Source of the DNA: Pontibacter sp. HSC-14F20
Lineage (GTDB): Bacteria; Bacteroidota; Bacteroidia; Cytophagales; Hymenobacteraceae
Assembly: GCF_019599265.1 (NCBI RefSeq)
Contig: NZ_JAHZTC010000013.1
Coordinates: forward strand, 62,001-126,000
DNA: 64,000 nucleotides
Reading direction: 5' to 3'
The notes under the pieces are model-generated. The model saw only the letters and a list, made by a program, of their open reading frames with translations. It searched no databases and was not told where the DNA came from. Below are positions 20,658 through 28,937 of the stretch, in pieces. The position numbers were made by a program, and so were the translations under genes. The stretch's first letter is position 1; every line of letters starts with the position of its first letter.

Positions 20658-20697
20658 GTAGTAATTTTAAAACAGTTTTAGACTTTAAGTGAATAAG

Positions 20698-22023
20698 ATG
20701 GAATATCAAGTAAAACCAGCCGAAGGGCGCTTGGGTATCCTGCTTCCGGGTCTGGGAGCAGTTGCGACCACATTCATTGCAGGGGTAGAGGCAATCAAAA
20801 AAGGTTTCTCTAAGCCGGTAGGTTCACTTTCTCAGATGGGCAACATCCGCCTGGGCAAGCGTACAGATAACCGCAACCCGCTGATCAAAGACTTTGTGCC
20901 ATTGGCAAACCTGAACGACATCGTTTTTGGTGGCTGGGATGTGTACGAAGACAACGTTTTTGAAGCTGCTGTAAACGCGCAGGTGCTGGAGCCGATGCTG
21001 CTGCACTCTATTAAGGCGGAACTGGAGTCGATCAAGCCGATGAAAGCCGTGTTTGACAAAGCCTATGCCCGCAACCTGGACGGCACTAACGTGAAAGAAG
21101 CCGCCACCAAGTATGAACTGGCTGAAGCACTGATGGAAGACATGCGTACTTTCAAAGAGGTGAATGGCTGTGATCGCCTGGTAATCGTTTGGTGTGGTTC
21201 TACGGAGGTATACACCGAGGTAAGCGACGTGCACATGACAGTAGCTGCCTTTGAAGAAGGCCTGCGCAACAACGACCCGCGCATCGCGCCAAGCATGATC
21301 TATGCGTACGCCGCGCTCAAAATGGGTGTGCCTTACGCAAACGGTGCCCCTAACCTGACAGTGGATATACCTGCGCTGGTGGAGCTGGCGAAAGAGAATG
21401 GCGTGGCTATTTCCGGTAAAGACTTCAAAACAGGTCAGACGCTGATGAAGACCATCGTAGCACCTGGTCTGCAGGCAAGAGCGCTGGGTATCAATGGCTG
21501 GTTCTCTTCTAACATCCTGGGTAACCGCGATGGTTTGGTGCTCGACGATCCGGATAACTTCAAGACAAAAGAAGTATCGAAACTGGGTGTGCTCGAAGAC
21601 ATTCTGCACCCGGAGGACAACCCGGAACTGTACGGCGATCTGTACCACAAGGTACGCATCAACTATTACCCACCTCACGGCGACAACAAAGAGAGCTGGG
21701 ATAACATCGACATTTTCGGCTGGCTGGGTTACAAGATGCAGATCAAAATCAACTTCCTGTGCCGCGATTCCATTTTGGCAGCGCCTATCGTGCTGGACCT
21801 GGCCCTGTTTACGGACCTGGCACAGCGCGCAGGTATGAGCGGTATACAGGAGTGGCTGTCGTTCTACTACAAGTCGCCGCAAACTGCCGAAGGCCTGCGT
21901 CCGGAGCATGACATCTTCAAACAGTTGATCAAGCTGCAGAACACGCTGCGCCACATCATGGGCGAAGACCTGATCACGCACCTGGGCCTGGATTATTATC
22001 AGGACCTGGTAGAATCGCTCTAG
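20698..22023 (+). CDS. Inositol-3-phosphate synthase
   Basis: A 441-residue NAD-dependent enzyme that converts glucose 6-phosphate to myo-inositol 3-phosphate, supplying the head group for inositol lipids. Family motifs are present: 'GILLPGLGAVATTFIAGV' near the start (NAD loop), 'FGGWDVYEDN', 'IVWCGSTEVY', 'AISGKDFKTGQTLMKTIVAP' and 'GWFSSNILGNRDGLVLDD'. The length agrees with bacterial enzymes of the eukaryote-like group. A GTG three codons upstream (20689) is an alternative start. The gene starts 40 bases after the reductase and ends 9 bases before the PgpA-like gene, so it belongs to the lipid operon. Confidence 0.93.
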   Translation: MEYQVKPAEGRLGILLPGLGAVATTFIAGVEAIKKGFSKPVGSLSQMGNIRLGKRTDNRNPLIKDFVPLANLNDIVFGGWDVYEDNVFEAAVNAQVLEPMLLHSIKAELESIKPMKAVFDKAYARNLDGTNVKEAATKYELAEALMEDMRTFKEVNGCDRLVIVWCGSTEVYTEVSDVHMTVAAFEEGLRNNDPRIAPSMIYAYAALKMGVPYANGAPNLTVDIPALVELAKENGVAISGKDFKTGQTLMKTIVAPGLQARALGINGWFSSNILGNRDGLVLDDPDNFKTKEVSKLGVLEDILHPEDNPELYGDLYHKVRINYYPPHGDNKESWDNIDIFGWLGYKMQIKINFLCRDSILAAPIVLDLALFTDLAQRAGMSGIQEWLSFYYKSPQTAEGLRPEHDIFKQLIKLQNTLRHIMGEDLITHLGLDYYQDLVESL

Positions 22024-22032
22024 TCTGATCAA

Positions 22033-22494
22033 ATGATAAGAGTACACAAACTAGTTTCCACCAGCCTGGGCATCGGCTACATGGGCAAGGGAGGCGGCAC
22101 AGTAGCAGCTGTGGCTACCTGTCTGTGCCTGTATGCCGCGCAGCCGGCTGGCGGGAGCCAGCTTGTTAACTGGCTTCCTGTCATCACCCTGCTGCTCACG
22201 GTGTTGGGGGTCTGGTCAGCCAACGAAGTGGAGCCATACTGGGGCAAAGACGATAAGAAAGTAGTGATAGACGAGGTAGCAGGTATGCTGATTACCATGC
22301 TGTTTATACCTGTCACACTCAGCACACTGCTAGTTGGCCTGGTACTGTTTCGCTTCTTTGATATTGTGAAGCCGCTGTATATTCGAAAACTGGAGAAAGT
22401 GAGGGGAGGACTGGGCGTAATGCTGGACGACGTAGTGGCGGGCGTTTACGCAAATATCATTTTACAGCTACTTTTCTACTTCAACATTCTTTAG
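22033..22494 (+). CDS. PgpA-type phosphatase, probable phosphatidylinositol-phosphate phosphatase
   Basis: A 153-residue membrane phosphatase of the phosphatidylglycerophosphatase A family. It shows 'GYMGKGGGTVAA', 'VIDEVAGMLI', 'FRFFDIVKPLYIRKLE' and 'GGLGVMLDDVVAGVYAN', where the Asp and Glu residues bind the metal. PgpA itself makes phosphatidylglycerol. In the inositol-lipid cluster of Bacteroides thetaiotaomicron a PgpA-like protein removes the phosphate from phosphatidylinositol phosphate, and the neighbours here (inositol synthase, CDP-alcohol transferase, AUR1-like enzyme) point to that role. Its stop codon is immediately followed by the start codon of the next gene. Confidence 0.82.
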   Translation: MIRVHKLVSTSLGIGYMGKGGGTVAAVATCLCLYAAQPAGGSQLVNWLPVITLLLTVLGVWSANEVEPYWGKDDKKVVIDEVAGMLITMLFIPVTLSTLLVGLVLFRFFDIVKPLYIRKLEKVRGGLGVMLDDVVAGVYANIILQLLFYFNIL

Positions 22495-22866
22495 ATGCTC
22501 ACCTTCCTAAGGGCACAGGCCGCTTCGCTTATAGCCTCTGGTGTCGACTTCGTGATGACGATCCTGGCCGTGGAGCTGGTTGGTTTATGGTACGTGACAG
22601 GCACTGTAATGGGCACTGTTTCAGGCGGAATCACACATTTTTCCCTGGGCAGAACATGGGTTTTTAAAGCCTCAGACAAAACCATACCTACACAATTTCT
22701 CAAATATTTTATGGTCTGGAACGGCAGCCTGGTACTGAATGCATCGGGTGTGTATATGGTGACGCAATATGGCGGGGTGAACTACATCTTCTCCAAAGTG
22801 CTGGTTTCGCTGTTCGTCGGATTTTCTTATAACTACATTATTCAAAAAAAATATGTATTCCGCTAA
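22495..22866 (+). CDS. GtrA-like membrane protein
   Basis: A 123-residue protein with four predicted transmembrane helices in the GtrA pattern: 'FLRAQAASLIASGVDFVMTILAVELV', 'GGITHFSLGRTWVF', 'FLKYFMVWNGSLVLNASGVYMV' and a final helix ending 'FSYNYIIQKKYVF'. GtrA proteins are linked to flipping or transfer of lipid-linked sugars across the inner membrane. Inside a sphingolipid/inositol operon it may help translocate or decorate the lipid head group; this is inference. Its start touches the preceding stop, and its last 14 bases overlap the next gene, so translation of the three is probably coupled. Confidence 0.8.
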   Translation: MLTFLRAQAASLIASGVDFVMTILAVELVGLWYVTGTVMGTVSGGITHFSLGRTWVFKASDKTIPTQFLKYFMVWNGSLVLNASGVYMVTQYGGVNYIFSKVLVSLFVGFSYNYIIQKKYVFR

Positions 22867-25459
22867 GGGTATATATAAGGTATATATCCATTTTACGCTT
22901 TGCTTTCTGGTGCTACTGTTATCGGGATTAAATGCAGGCACTGTGATGGCCCAGATTGGGATTACGACCGTGAAAGGGACCGTAACTGATGCCACCACCA
23001 AAGAAGCCCTGATCGGTGTTTCGGTTTTTATACCTGGCACCAGCATCGGTACCAGCACCGACTACGAGGGTAATTTTCAAATCAGGACAAACCAACAACA
23101 AGATAAAATACAACTCTCATACCTGGGTTACAGAACGGCGACGTTTACCATCAAACCGGGCGAAGAGCAGACCCTGAACGTGCGCCTCGAGACGGACGCC
23201 AGGCAGCTGAATGAAGTGGTCGTGGTAGGCAAAAAGCGCAAGGTGCACTACAGCAACAAAAATAACCCTGCCGTTGACCTGATCCGCGAAATTGTGGCCA
23301 ACAAGCCGAAGAACAGACCGGAAAACTACGACTACGTGCAGTACGAGCAGTACGAGAAAACGCAGATGTCGCTGGTGAATACGGCTGAGAAGCTGAAGCG
23401 CAATCTCCTGCTGCGCAAGTATGACTTCATCACCAGCAACATCGATACAACCGTGCTCCCGGGCAGAGCAGTGCTGCCTTTCTTCATACAGGAGGAGCTG
23501 ACAGAGCACTATTTCCGCAAGTCGCCGCAAACGCGCAAGACTGTGGTGAAGGCTGAGAAGAAAGTTGATTTCGGAGAGTTTGTCGACAACCAGGGCATCA
23601 TGGCCTACATGCAGCACATGTACCAGGACGTCGACATTTACGAGAACAACATCACCATCCTGACCAACCAGTTCCTCAGCCCAATCGCCGACATGGCGCC
23701 TACGTTCTACAAGTTCTACCTCAAGGACACGGTGAGAACCGATGAGGGACAGCAACTGGCCAGACTCCAGTTTGAGCCGCGCAACCCATCAGCCTTTATG
23801 TTCACCGGTAGTCTATATGTAACGCTCGATGGCACTTACGCGGTGCAAAGTGTGGACATGGAGGTGAGCGAGGGTGTGAGCATCAACTGGGTGCGCGACC
23901 TCAAAATCAAACTGGACTTTGAGCAGAACCCGGACGGACGCTACCACCTGAGCAGAAGCGGTCTTAAAGCAGACTTCGGCCTGACGCAGAACAGCGACAT
24001 GGGCTTTTACGGGGAGCGTGTGGTTTCCTTTAAAGACTACAAAATAAATGAAGCGCAGCCTGCCTCGCGCTACGAAGGCGAGGCGCTGGTGCGGTTACAG
24101 CAAACAGCAGGTATGGACGAGGATTTCTGGCAGGCCAGCCGGCACGACTCGCTCTCGTCTGTGGAGGTCAACACCTATACCAACATCGACAGCCTGGTGA
24201 ACATGAGATCTTTCAGACGCACCATGGACTGGGCCACTGCCCTGATTGCAGGGTATAAGCGGGCGGGTTCTACTGTCGAGATTGGTCCGATCAACACCTT
24301 TTATAGCTTCAACCCTGTAGAGGGCTTCCGGCTGCGCTTAGGCGGACGCACAACCAACAACTTCAGCAAGAAAGTGATGCTGGAGACCTACACGGCCTAT
24401 GGTTTCAAGGACGAAAAGTGGAAGTATTACCTGGGCGGCACTTACTCGCTCACCGACCGCTCCATCTGGGAATTTCCGGTGCGGGCTATCCGTGTGAGCT
24501 ACCAGAAGGATACTAACATACCGGGTCAGGAACTGCAGTTTGTGCAGGAAGACAATTTCCTGCTTTCCTTTAAGCGCGGCGACAACGATAAATGGCTTTA
24601 CAACGAAACCTACAACATCGATTACCTGCGGGAGTTCAAGAACCACATGTCCTACCGTATCGGTTTCCGAAACTGGAAACAGACACCAGCCGGTTCGCTG
24701 CACTATATACCTGTAGGAGATGGAGGCGGCGATGACGAGACACTGGCACTGAAACACCTGACCACAACAGAGGCCTCGCTGGAACTGCGCTGGGCACCGA
24801 ACGAGCAGTTTTTGCAGGGCAAGATTTACCGTACACCTGTCGCTAACCGATACCCGGTGTTTACGCTGCGGGCAGCGGCTGGTCTGAAAGGGACATTAGG
24901 AGGGCAGTTTGAATACCAGAAAGTGGCCCTGAACATGAGCAAGCGCTTTTATCTGTCGCAGCTGGGTTATTCGGATGTCGTGACGGAAGGCGGCTATACC
25001 TTCGGGCTGGTGCCGTTCCCGCTGCTGACGATCCATCGTGCCAACCAGAGCTACTCATACCAGTTGCAGTCTTATAACCTGATGAACTTCCTGGAATTTG
25101 TGAGCGACCAGTATGCCAGCGTGCACATCGACCACAGCTTCAACGGTTTCATCTTTAACAAGCTCCCCTTGATCAAGAAAACCAAATTGCGGGAGTTTGT
25201 TACCTTTAAGGCCCTGTATGGCAAAGTGCGCGAAGAAAACATGCCAAACGAAAATCCTGACCTATTGCGCTTCCCGACTGATGCAAACGGGTTGCCGATC
25301 ACGTATACCCTGGAAAACAAGCCTTATATGGAAGCGAGCGTAGGTATAGGCAACATCTTTAACTTCTTCAGAATTGACCTGGTGAAGCGCCTGACCTACC
25401 TGGATCATCCAAATGTGTCGGAATTAGGTATAAGGGGCAGGTTTAAGTTTGATTTTTAA
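22853..25459 (+). CDS. DUF5686 outer-membrane protein with carboxypeptidase-regulatory-like domain
   Basis: An 868-residue protein. After an N-terminal signal ('FTLCFLVLLLSGLNAGTVMAQ') comes a CarboxypepD_reg-like beta-sandwich at about residues 38-125 ('VKGTVTDATTKEALIGVSVFIPGT' to 'LNEVVVVGKKRK'). The long remainder matches DUF5686, which ends in aromatic-rich beta-strands and a terminal Phe ('ELGIRGRFKFDF'), as in outer-membrane barrels. No plug domain of a TonB receptor is evident. Its function is unknown. It overlaps the GtrA gene and is followed 18 bases later by the CDP-alcohol transferase gene, so it is embedded in the lipid operon and could act in export or surface display of the lipid. 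Confidence 0.82.
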   Translation: MYSAKGIYKVYIHFTLCFLVLLLSGLNAGTVMAQIGITTVKGTVTDATTKEALIGVSVFIPGTSIGTSTDYEGNFQIRTNQQQDKIQLSYLGYRTATFTIKPGEEQTLNVRLETDARQLNEVVVVGKKRKVHYSNKNNPAVDLIREIVANKPKNRPENYDYVQYEQYEKTQMSLVNTAEKLKRNLLLRKYDFITSNIDTTVLPGRAVLPFFIQEELTEHYFRKSPQTRKTVVKAEKKVDFGEFVDNQGIMAYMQHMYQDVDIYENNITILTNQFLSPIADMAPTFYKFYLKDTVRTDEGQQLARLQFEPRNPSAFMFTGSLYVTLDGTYAVQSVDMEVSEGVSINWVRDLKIKLDFEQNPDGRYHLSRSGLKADFGLTQNSDMGFYGERVVSFKDYKINEAQPASRYEGEALVRLQQTAGMDEDFWQASRHDSLSSVEVNTYTNIDSLVNMRSFRRTMDWATALIAGYKRAGSTVEIGPINTFYSFNPVEGFRLRLGGRTTNNFSKKVMLETYTAYGFKDEKWKYYLGGTYSLTDRSIWEFPVRAIRVSYQKDTNIPGQELQFVQEDNFLLSFKRGDNDKWLYNETYNIDYLREFKNHMSYRIGFRNWKQTPAGSLHYIPVGDGGGDDETLALKHLTTTEASLELRWAPNEQFLQGKIYRTPVANRYPVFTLRAAAGLKGTLGGQFEYQKVALNMSKRFYLSQLGYSDVVTEGGYTFGLVPFPLLTIHRANQSYSYQLQSYNLMNFLEFVSDQYASVHIDHSFNGFIFNKLPLIKKTKLREFVTFKALYGKVREENMPNENPDLLRFPTDANGLPITYTLENKPYMEASVGIGNIFNFFRIDLVKRLTYLDHPNVSELGIRGRFKFDF

Positions 25460-25477
25460 GCAATCAACAGATAACGC

Positions 25478-26197
25478 ATGAGCATGGAAAAATTACGCGA
25501 CGCGCTGCAGCAGGGGATCTACACGGTAATCAACCCTTTTGTGAGGCTACTGATCAGGTTCGGCTTTACGCCCAATGCCGTCACTACCACGGGTCTTATC
25601 CTCAACATCGGGGTGGCGGGTATCTTTATCTGGGGCGGAGAAACCAGCAACAGGGGAGAACTCGGGTATGTGGGCTGGGCCGGAGCGCTGGTGCTTTTTG
25701 CGGGCGTATTCGACATGCTCGATGGGCAGGTGGCACGGCTGGGCAACATGAAGTCTACCTTCGGGGCTATGTACGACTCGGTACTGGATCGCTACAGCGA
25801 GATGATCATGTTCATGGGCATCTGCTACTACCTGATCTCGCACCACTACCTGCTCAGTTCGCTTTTCGCATTTGTGGCCCTGATCGGCTCGATGATGGTG
25901 AGCTATACCCGCGCGCGCGCTGAAGGGCTGGGCGTGGAATGCAAGGGAGGTCTGATGCAGCGACCGGAGCGGATCGTGCTGATCGGGGTGTCGGCTATTG
26001 CCTGCGGCATCACCCATTATTTTGTGGGGGCCGATTACAAGGTATACGTACCGGGCATCCCTTTCCATGTGTTCGAAACCATGTCTGTCTTCACGCTGCC
26101 TATTACCGTGATGGCGGTAATGACGAACATCACGGCTTATAACAGGCTCATGGACTCCAAAAAAGCCATGGAGCAGAAAGAGATGGCAACACGCTAA
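25478..26197 (+). CDS. CDP-alcohol phosphatidyltransferase, probable phosphatidylinositol-phosphate synthase
   Basis: A 239-residue integral membrane enzyme with the full CDP-alcohol transferase signature D-x2-DG-x2-AR-x8-G-x3-D-x3-D. It is seen as Asp79, Asp82-Gly83, Ala86-Arg87, Gly96, Asp100 and Asp104. About six hydrophobic helices follow. The family moves a phosphatidyl group from CDP-diacylglycerol to an alcohol phosphate. With an inositol-phosphate synthase, a PgpA-like phosphatase and an AUR1-like gene in the same operon, inositol 3-phosphate is the likely acceptor, as in the Bacteroides inositol-lipid cluster. The acceptor cannot be read from sequence alone. Confidence 0.88.
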   Translation: MSMEKLRDALQQGIYTVINPFVRLLIRFGFTPNAVTTTGLILNIGVAGIFIWGGETSNRGELGYVGWAGALVLFAGVFDMLDGQVARLGNMKSTFGAMYDSVLDRYSEMIMFMGICYYLISHHYLLSSLFAFVALIGSMMVSYTRARAEGLGVECKGGLMQRPERIVLIGVSAIACGITHYFVGADYKVYVPGIPFHVFETMSVFTLPITVMAVMTNITAYNRLMDSKKAMEQKEMATR

Positions 26198-26211
26198 AAA
26201 AGCACAACAAC

Positions 26212-26772
26212 GTGAGGAAATTTATTTACCTGGCACTTCTGCTGCTTTACACAGGTATAGGCAGTGCCAGCGGTAACAGTCCGGCAGGTATAGCCGAAGC
26301 AAAAGCTGATACGCTGCCGGTACCCAAGGGTGTGAAAGAGCTGCTGTTTTACGTGCAGCGCGACCCGAATGCCAACACCGTGGTCTACGAACTGAACCGG
26401 TCGGCGCAGGGAGCGCTGAACGAGACGGAGCCAATCCATCCGTTCTGGATCCGGTATGCCGATGGGGGAGAACGCAGGGAACTCAACTATGTGCAGCGTA
26501 AATTTGCCTACGGCGTCAACACTAAAAAACTGGGTAAAGACAACTACGAGCTCAAATTTGTGAGTTACGGCAAACTGGCGCTTTACCTGCGCAAAGACAC
26601 GGAAGGCAGGTATAACGTGTACACCACCATCAACAAGAAAGAAGCGATACTGGACCGTGTGTTTGTGCGCATCGAAGGCGGAACATTCTGGGTGCCCAAT
26701 GTGCTGTATGTTGAGTTGAGCGGGTACGATGCCGCTACCGGAAAGGCAGTGACGGGTCGTTTTAAACCCTAG
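26212..26772 (+). CDS. DUF4833 exported protein
   Basis: A 186-residue protein with a GTG start 14 bases after the transferase gene and an N-terminal signal peptide ('FIYLALLLLYTGIGSASG'). The mature part has 'LLFYVQRDPNANTVVYELN', 'EPIHPFWIRYADGGERRELNYVQRKFAYG' and 'YVELSGYDAATGKAVTGRF', which I recognise as the DUF4833 pattern. No catalytic motif is apparent. It is predicted to be periplasmic. It sits between the two lipid-head-group enzymes of the operon, so a part in inositol-lipid formation or handling is likely by association; its biochemical role is unknown. Confidence 0.75.
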   Translation: MRKFIYLALLLLYTGIGSASGNSPAGIAEAKADTLPVPKGVKELLFYVQRDPNANTVVYELNRSAQGALNETEPIHPFWIRYADGGERRELNYVQRKFAYGVNTKKLGKDNYELKFVSYGKLALYLRKDTEGRYNVYTTINKKEAILDRVFVRIEGGTFWVPNVLYVELSGYDAATGKAVTGRFKP

Positions 26773-26899
26773 TTTGCAGATGACAAAGCATTTCACTAGC
26801 TGCTTTGTCGGAGTACTGCATCACTCCTCCATTGTTACTAAAGACTAAGCTCAGCGCTGTGAAACAAAGTTTTCGGATCTGATTTTGAGAAAAAATAAC

Positions 26900-27850
26900 A
26901 TGAGTACAACTACTGCGGCAGCAGGGGAGAAGAAGCGCGTATCGCGCAGGGAAATACTGGTGCTGGCTGCTTTATCTGTTGGGTATCTGCTGCTGTCGTA
27001 CCTGCTGGTAGGCTTTAAGACAGATCAGCTGTTTTTGATTGGCCTGGCGAACGCCTTGTATTTTGCCACTCCCATCACCCGCAAATTCATCACCGGCTTT
27101 TCGATTTTTATAGTGTTCTGGGTGCTGTACGATTACATGAAGGCCTTCCCGAACTTTTGGTTCAACGCCGTGCACATCGAGGACCTGTATAACGCCGAGA
27201 AAGCAGTGTTCGGGCTACGTGATGGTGGCGTTATACTTACTCCCAACGAGTACTGGCAGCTGCACAGCTATACCTTCCTGGACGTGCTGAGCGGTATTTT
27301 TTACCTCAGTTGGGTGCCGGTGCCGCTGGCCTTCGCCGGCTTTCTGTTCTTCTGGAACCGACAGCAGTTTATCTACTTCTCGCTCACGTTTCTGCTCGTC
27401 AACCTGCTGGGCTTTGTAGTCTACTACCTATACCCGGCTGCGCCGCCTTGGTACGTGCAGCTGCATGGTTTCGAGTTCATTGCATCTACGCCCGGCAACA
27501 CAGCAGGTCTGGTGCGCTTCGATGAGTTTTTCGGTATTACGGTCTTTCATTCGCTGTATGCCAAGGGCTCCAATGTGTTTGCCGCCATGCCTTCGCTGCA
27601 CTCCGCTTATCCGCTCATCGTGCTTTACTATGCCCTGAAAAACAAGTTAGATATAGTTGCGAAAGTGCTTTTCACCATCATCACGGTGGGCATCTGGTTT
27701 GCGGCCGTCTATACCTCGCACCATTATGTACTCGATGTACTGGCAGGTATAATCTGCGCCGCATGTGGCATCCTGTTGTTCAACTGGCTGGTTGCCAGAA
27801 AAGGTGCTGTAAGCAGAGCCATCGGGCAATTTGTAGCCGCCATCCGCTAA
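26900..27850 (+). CDS. PAP2/AUR1-like membrane enzyme, probable inositol-phosphoceramide synthase
   Basis: A 316-residue polytopic protein. The PAP2/AUR1 active-site motifs are 'FAAMPSLHSAYPLIV' (C2) and 'YTSHHYVLDVLAGI' (C3), with the catalytic His residues in each and about six transmembrane helices. The wide spacing before C2 and the 'YLYPAAPPWYV' stretch are like eukaryotic AUR1 and its Bacteroidota relatives, which transfer phosphoinositol from phosphatidylinositol to ceramide. With ceramide and phosphatidylinositol genes in the same operon, this is the likely last step. The frame begins at a TTG (26885), but the ATG at 26900 is the better start. A simple lipid phosphatase is the alternative. 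Confidence 0.82.
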   Translation: MSTTTAAAGEKKRVSRREILVLAALSVGYLLLSYLLVGFKTDQLFLIGLANALYFATPITRKFITGFSIFIVFWVLYDYMKAFPNFWFNAVHIEDLYNAEKAVFGLRDGGVILTPNEYWQLHSYTFLDVLSGIFYLSWVPVPLAFAGFLFFWNRQQFIYFSLTFLLVNLLGFVVYYLYPAAPPWYVQLHGFEFIASTPGNTAGLVRFDEFFGITVFHSLYAKGSNVFAAMPSLHSAYPLIVLYYALKNKLDIVAKVLFTIITVGIWFAAVYTSHHYVLDVLAGIICAACGILLFNWLVARKGAVSRAIGQFVAAIR

Positions 27851-27887
27851 CAATGCCTGCATCCGGGCAAAATTTAATCTCCACAAC

Positions 27888-28517
27888 ATGACACAAGATC
27901 ACTTCGCGATACAGAACAAGCGCCTCTACGAGGAACTACTTAAGCTAACAGCAGGGGACTACCAGGCCTTTTTGTATGACTGCGACGGTACGCTGGCTGA
28001 TAACATGCAGGCGCACAAAGATACTTATGTGAAGGTGGCCCAAGGACAGGGCCTGGTCATTGACCCTGCCATTATAGACGAGTTTGCCGGACTGCCTATA
28101 CCTGCTGTCGTTGTGGAGATTAACAAACGCTACGGCAGCAGCTTTGATCCGCTGGCTTTCGAAAGATCAAAATCGGAGCTGTTTTACCACGAGTTCATAG
28201 CCGAGACAAAGCCCGTGCAGTTTGTGGTAGACCACCTGGTGGCCCATGCCGGTAAGGTAAAGATCGGTGTGGTATCAGGAGGGGCAAAGCATATGATCCG
28301 GAAAACGCTGGAAGTACTTCAGATAGATCACCTGGTGGAAGTGCTGGTATGTGCCGGCGACACAGCAAAAGGCAAACCTTTTCCAGACCCGTTTTTGCTA
28401 GCTGCAGAAAAGCTGGGCGTAGCACCCGAACGTTGCCTTGTGTTTGAAGACGGAGAGCCTGGCGTGCAGGCTGCAGAAGCTGCGGGCATGCAATGGGTCA
28501 GGGTAGACAAGGTATAG
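27888..28517 (+). CDS. HAD-family hydrolase (beta-phosphoglucomutase-like)
   Basis: A 209-residue haloacid-dehalogenase-like phosphatase with motif I 'FLYDCDGTLADN' (nucleophile Asp), a helical cap, motif II near 'IGVVSGGAKH', the motif III Lys in 'KGKPFPDPFLLAAEKLGV' and motif IV 'VFEDGEPGVQAAEAAGM'. The subgroup includes beta-phosphoglucomutases and small sugar phosphatases. It starts 37 bases after the AUR1-like gene and ends the operon-like run. A role in dephosphorylating an inositol or sugar phosphate is possible but unproven. The stop TAG comes from a copy of the GGTATAG word. Confidence 0.85.
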   Translation: MTQDHFAIQNKRLYEELLKLTAGDYQAFLYDCDGTLADNMQAHKDTYVKVAQGQGLVIDPAIIDEFAGLPIPAVVVEINKRYGSSFDPLAFERSKSELFYHEFIAETKPVQFVVDHLVAHAGKVKIGVVSGGAKHMIRKTLEVLQIDHLVEVLVCAGDTAKGKPFPDPFLLAAEKLGVAPERCLVFEDGEPGVQAAEAAGMQWVRVDKV

Positions 28518-28729
28518 CATGCGATAATTATGTCCGAATCCTCTGTCCTGAATCTACCCTCGTTTGGATCCTTTTTGAAGGTATAATAAGCGCATCTACG
28601 TAATAACTCCCCGCACATCAGTCCGGCATCTGCTGGAAAAAAGCTGCTTGCGTATACCATAAGGTATACACCAGTCCTGCTTATACCTGGCTTGGGTATA
28701 CCTGGAGCTAAAGTAAAACAGGCTATACC
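28511..28729. repeat. Cluster of GGTATA/TATACC words after the lipid operon
   Basis: Seven copies of the window-wide word lie within about 220 bases, at 28511, 28580, 28653, 28663, 28682, 28695 (as the palindrome GGTATACC) and 28724, in both orientations. This is the densest run in the window. No gene is seen in the gap 28518-28937 apart from this cluster and a small inverted repeat. Confidence 0.75.
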
Positions 28730-28770
28730 TTTCGTAACAGGGCAGGTCTGAATTACACGGCAATTATCTT

Positions 28771-28791
28771 AATTTTGAGTCACTCAAAATT
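28771..28791. promoter_or_regulatory. Perfect 9-bp inverted repeat
   Basis: AATTTTGAG and CTCAAAATT flank the 3-base centre TCA. There is no T tract after it, so it looks more like a binding site than a terminator. It lies about 150 bases before the EF-hand lipoprotein gene; the protein that might bind it is unknown. Confidence 0.4.
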
Positions 28792-28937
28792 CATATCCGC
28801 TTCGGATACCTGACCTGAATACATCGCTCTTCTTACCCACAGGAAGATCATATTGCCCTCCCTCTCTTTATATTCCACTACAGTCTATCCTATAGGCAGA
28901 TTTTGTGCTGCTTGTCTATTATTTCCTTTAGAAACTT

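Noticed and set aside
20824..22047. A 407-codon open frame on the minus strand
   Set aside because: It is the shadow of the inositol-phosphate synthase gene, whose motifs are unmistakable on the other strand.
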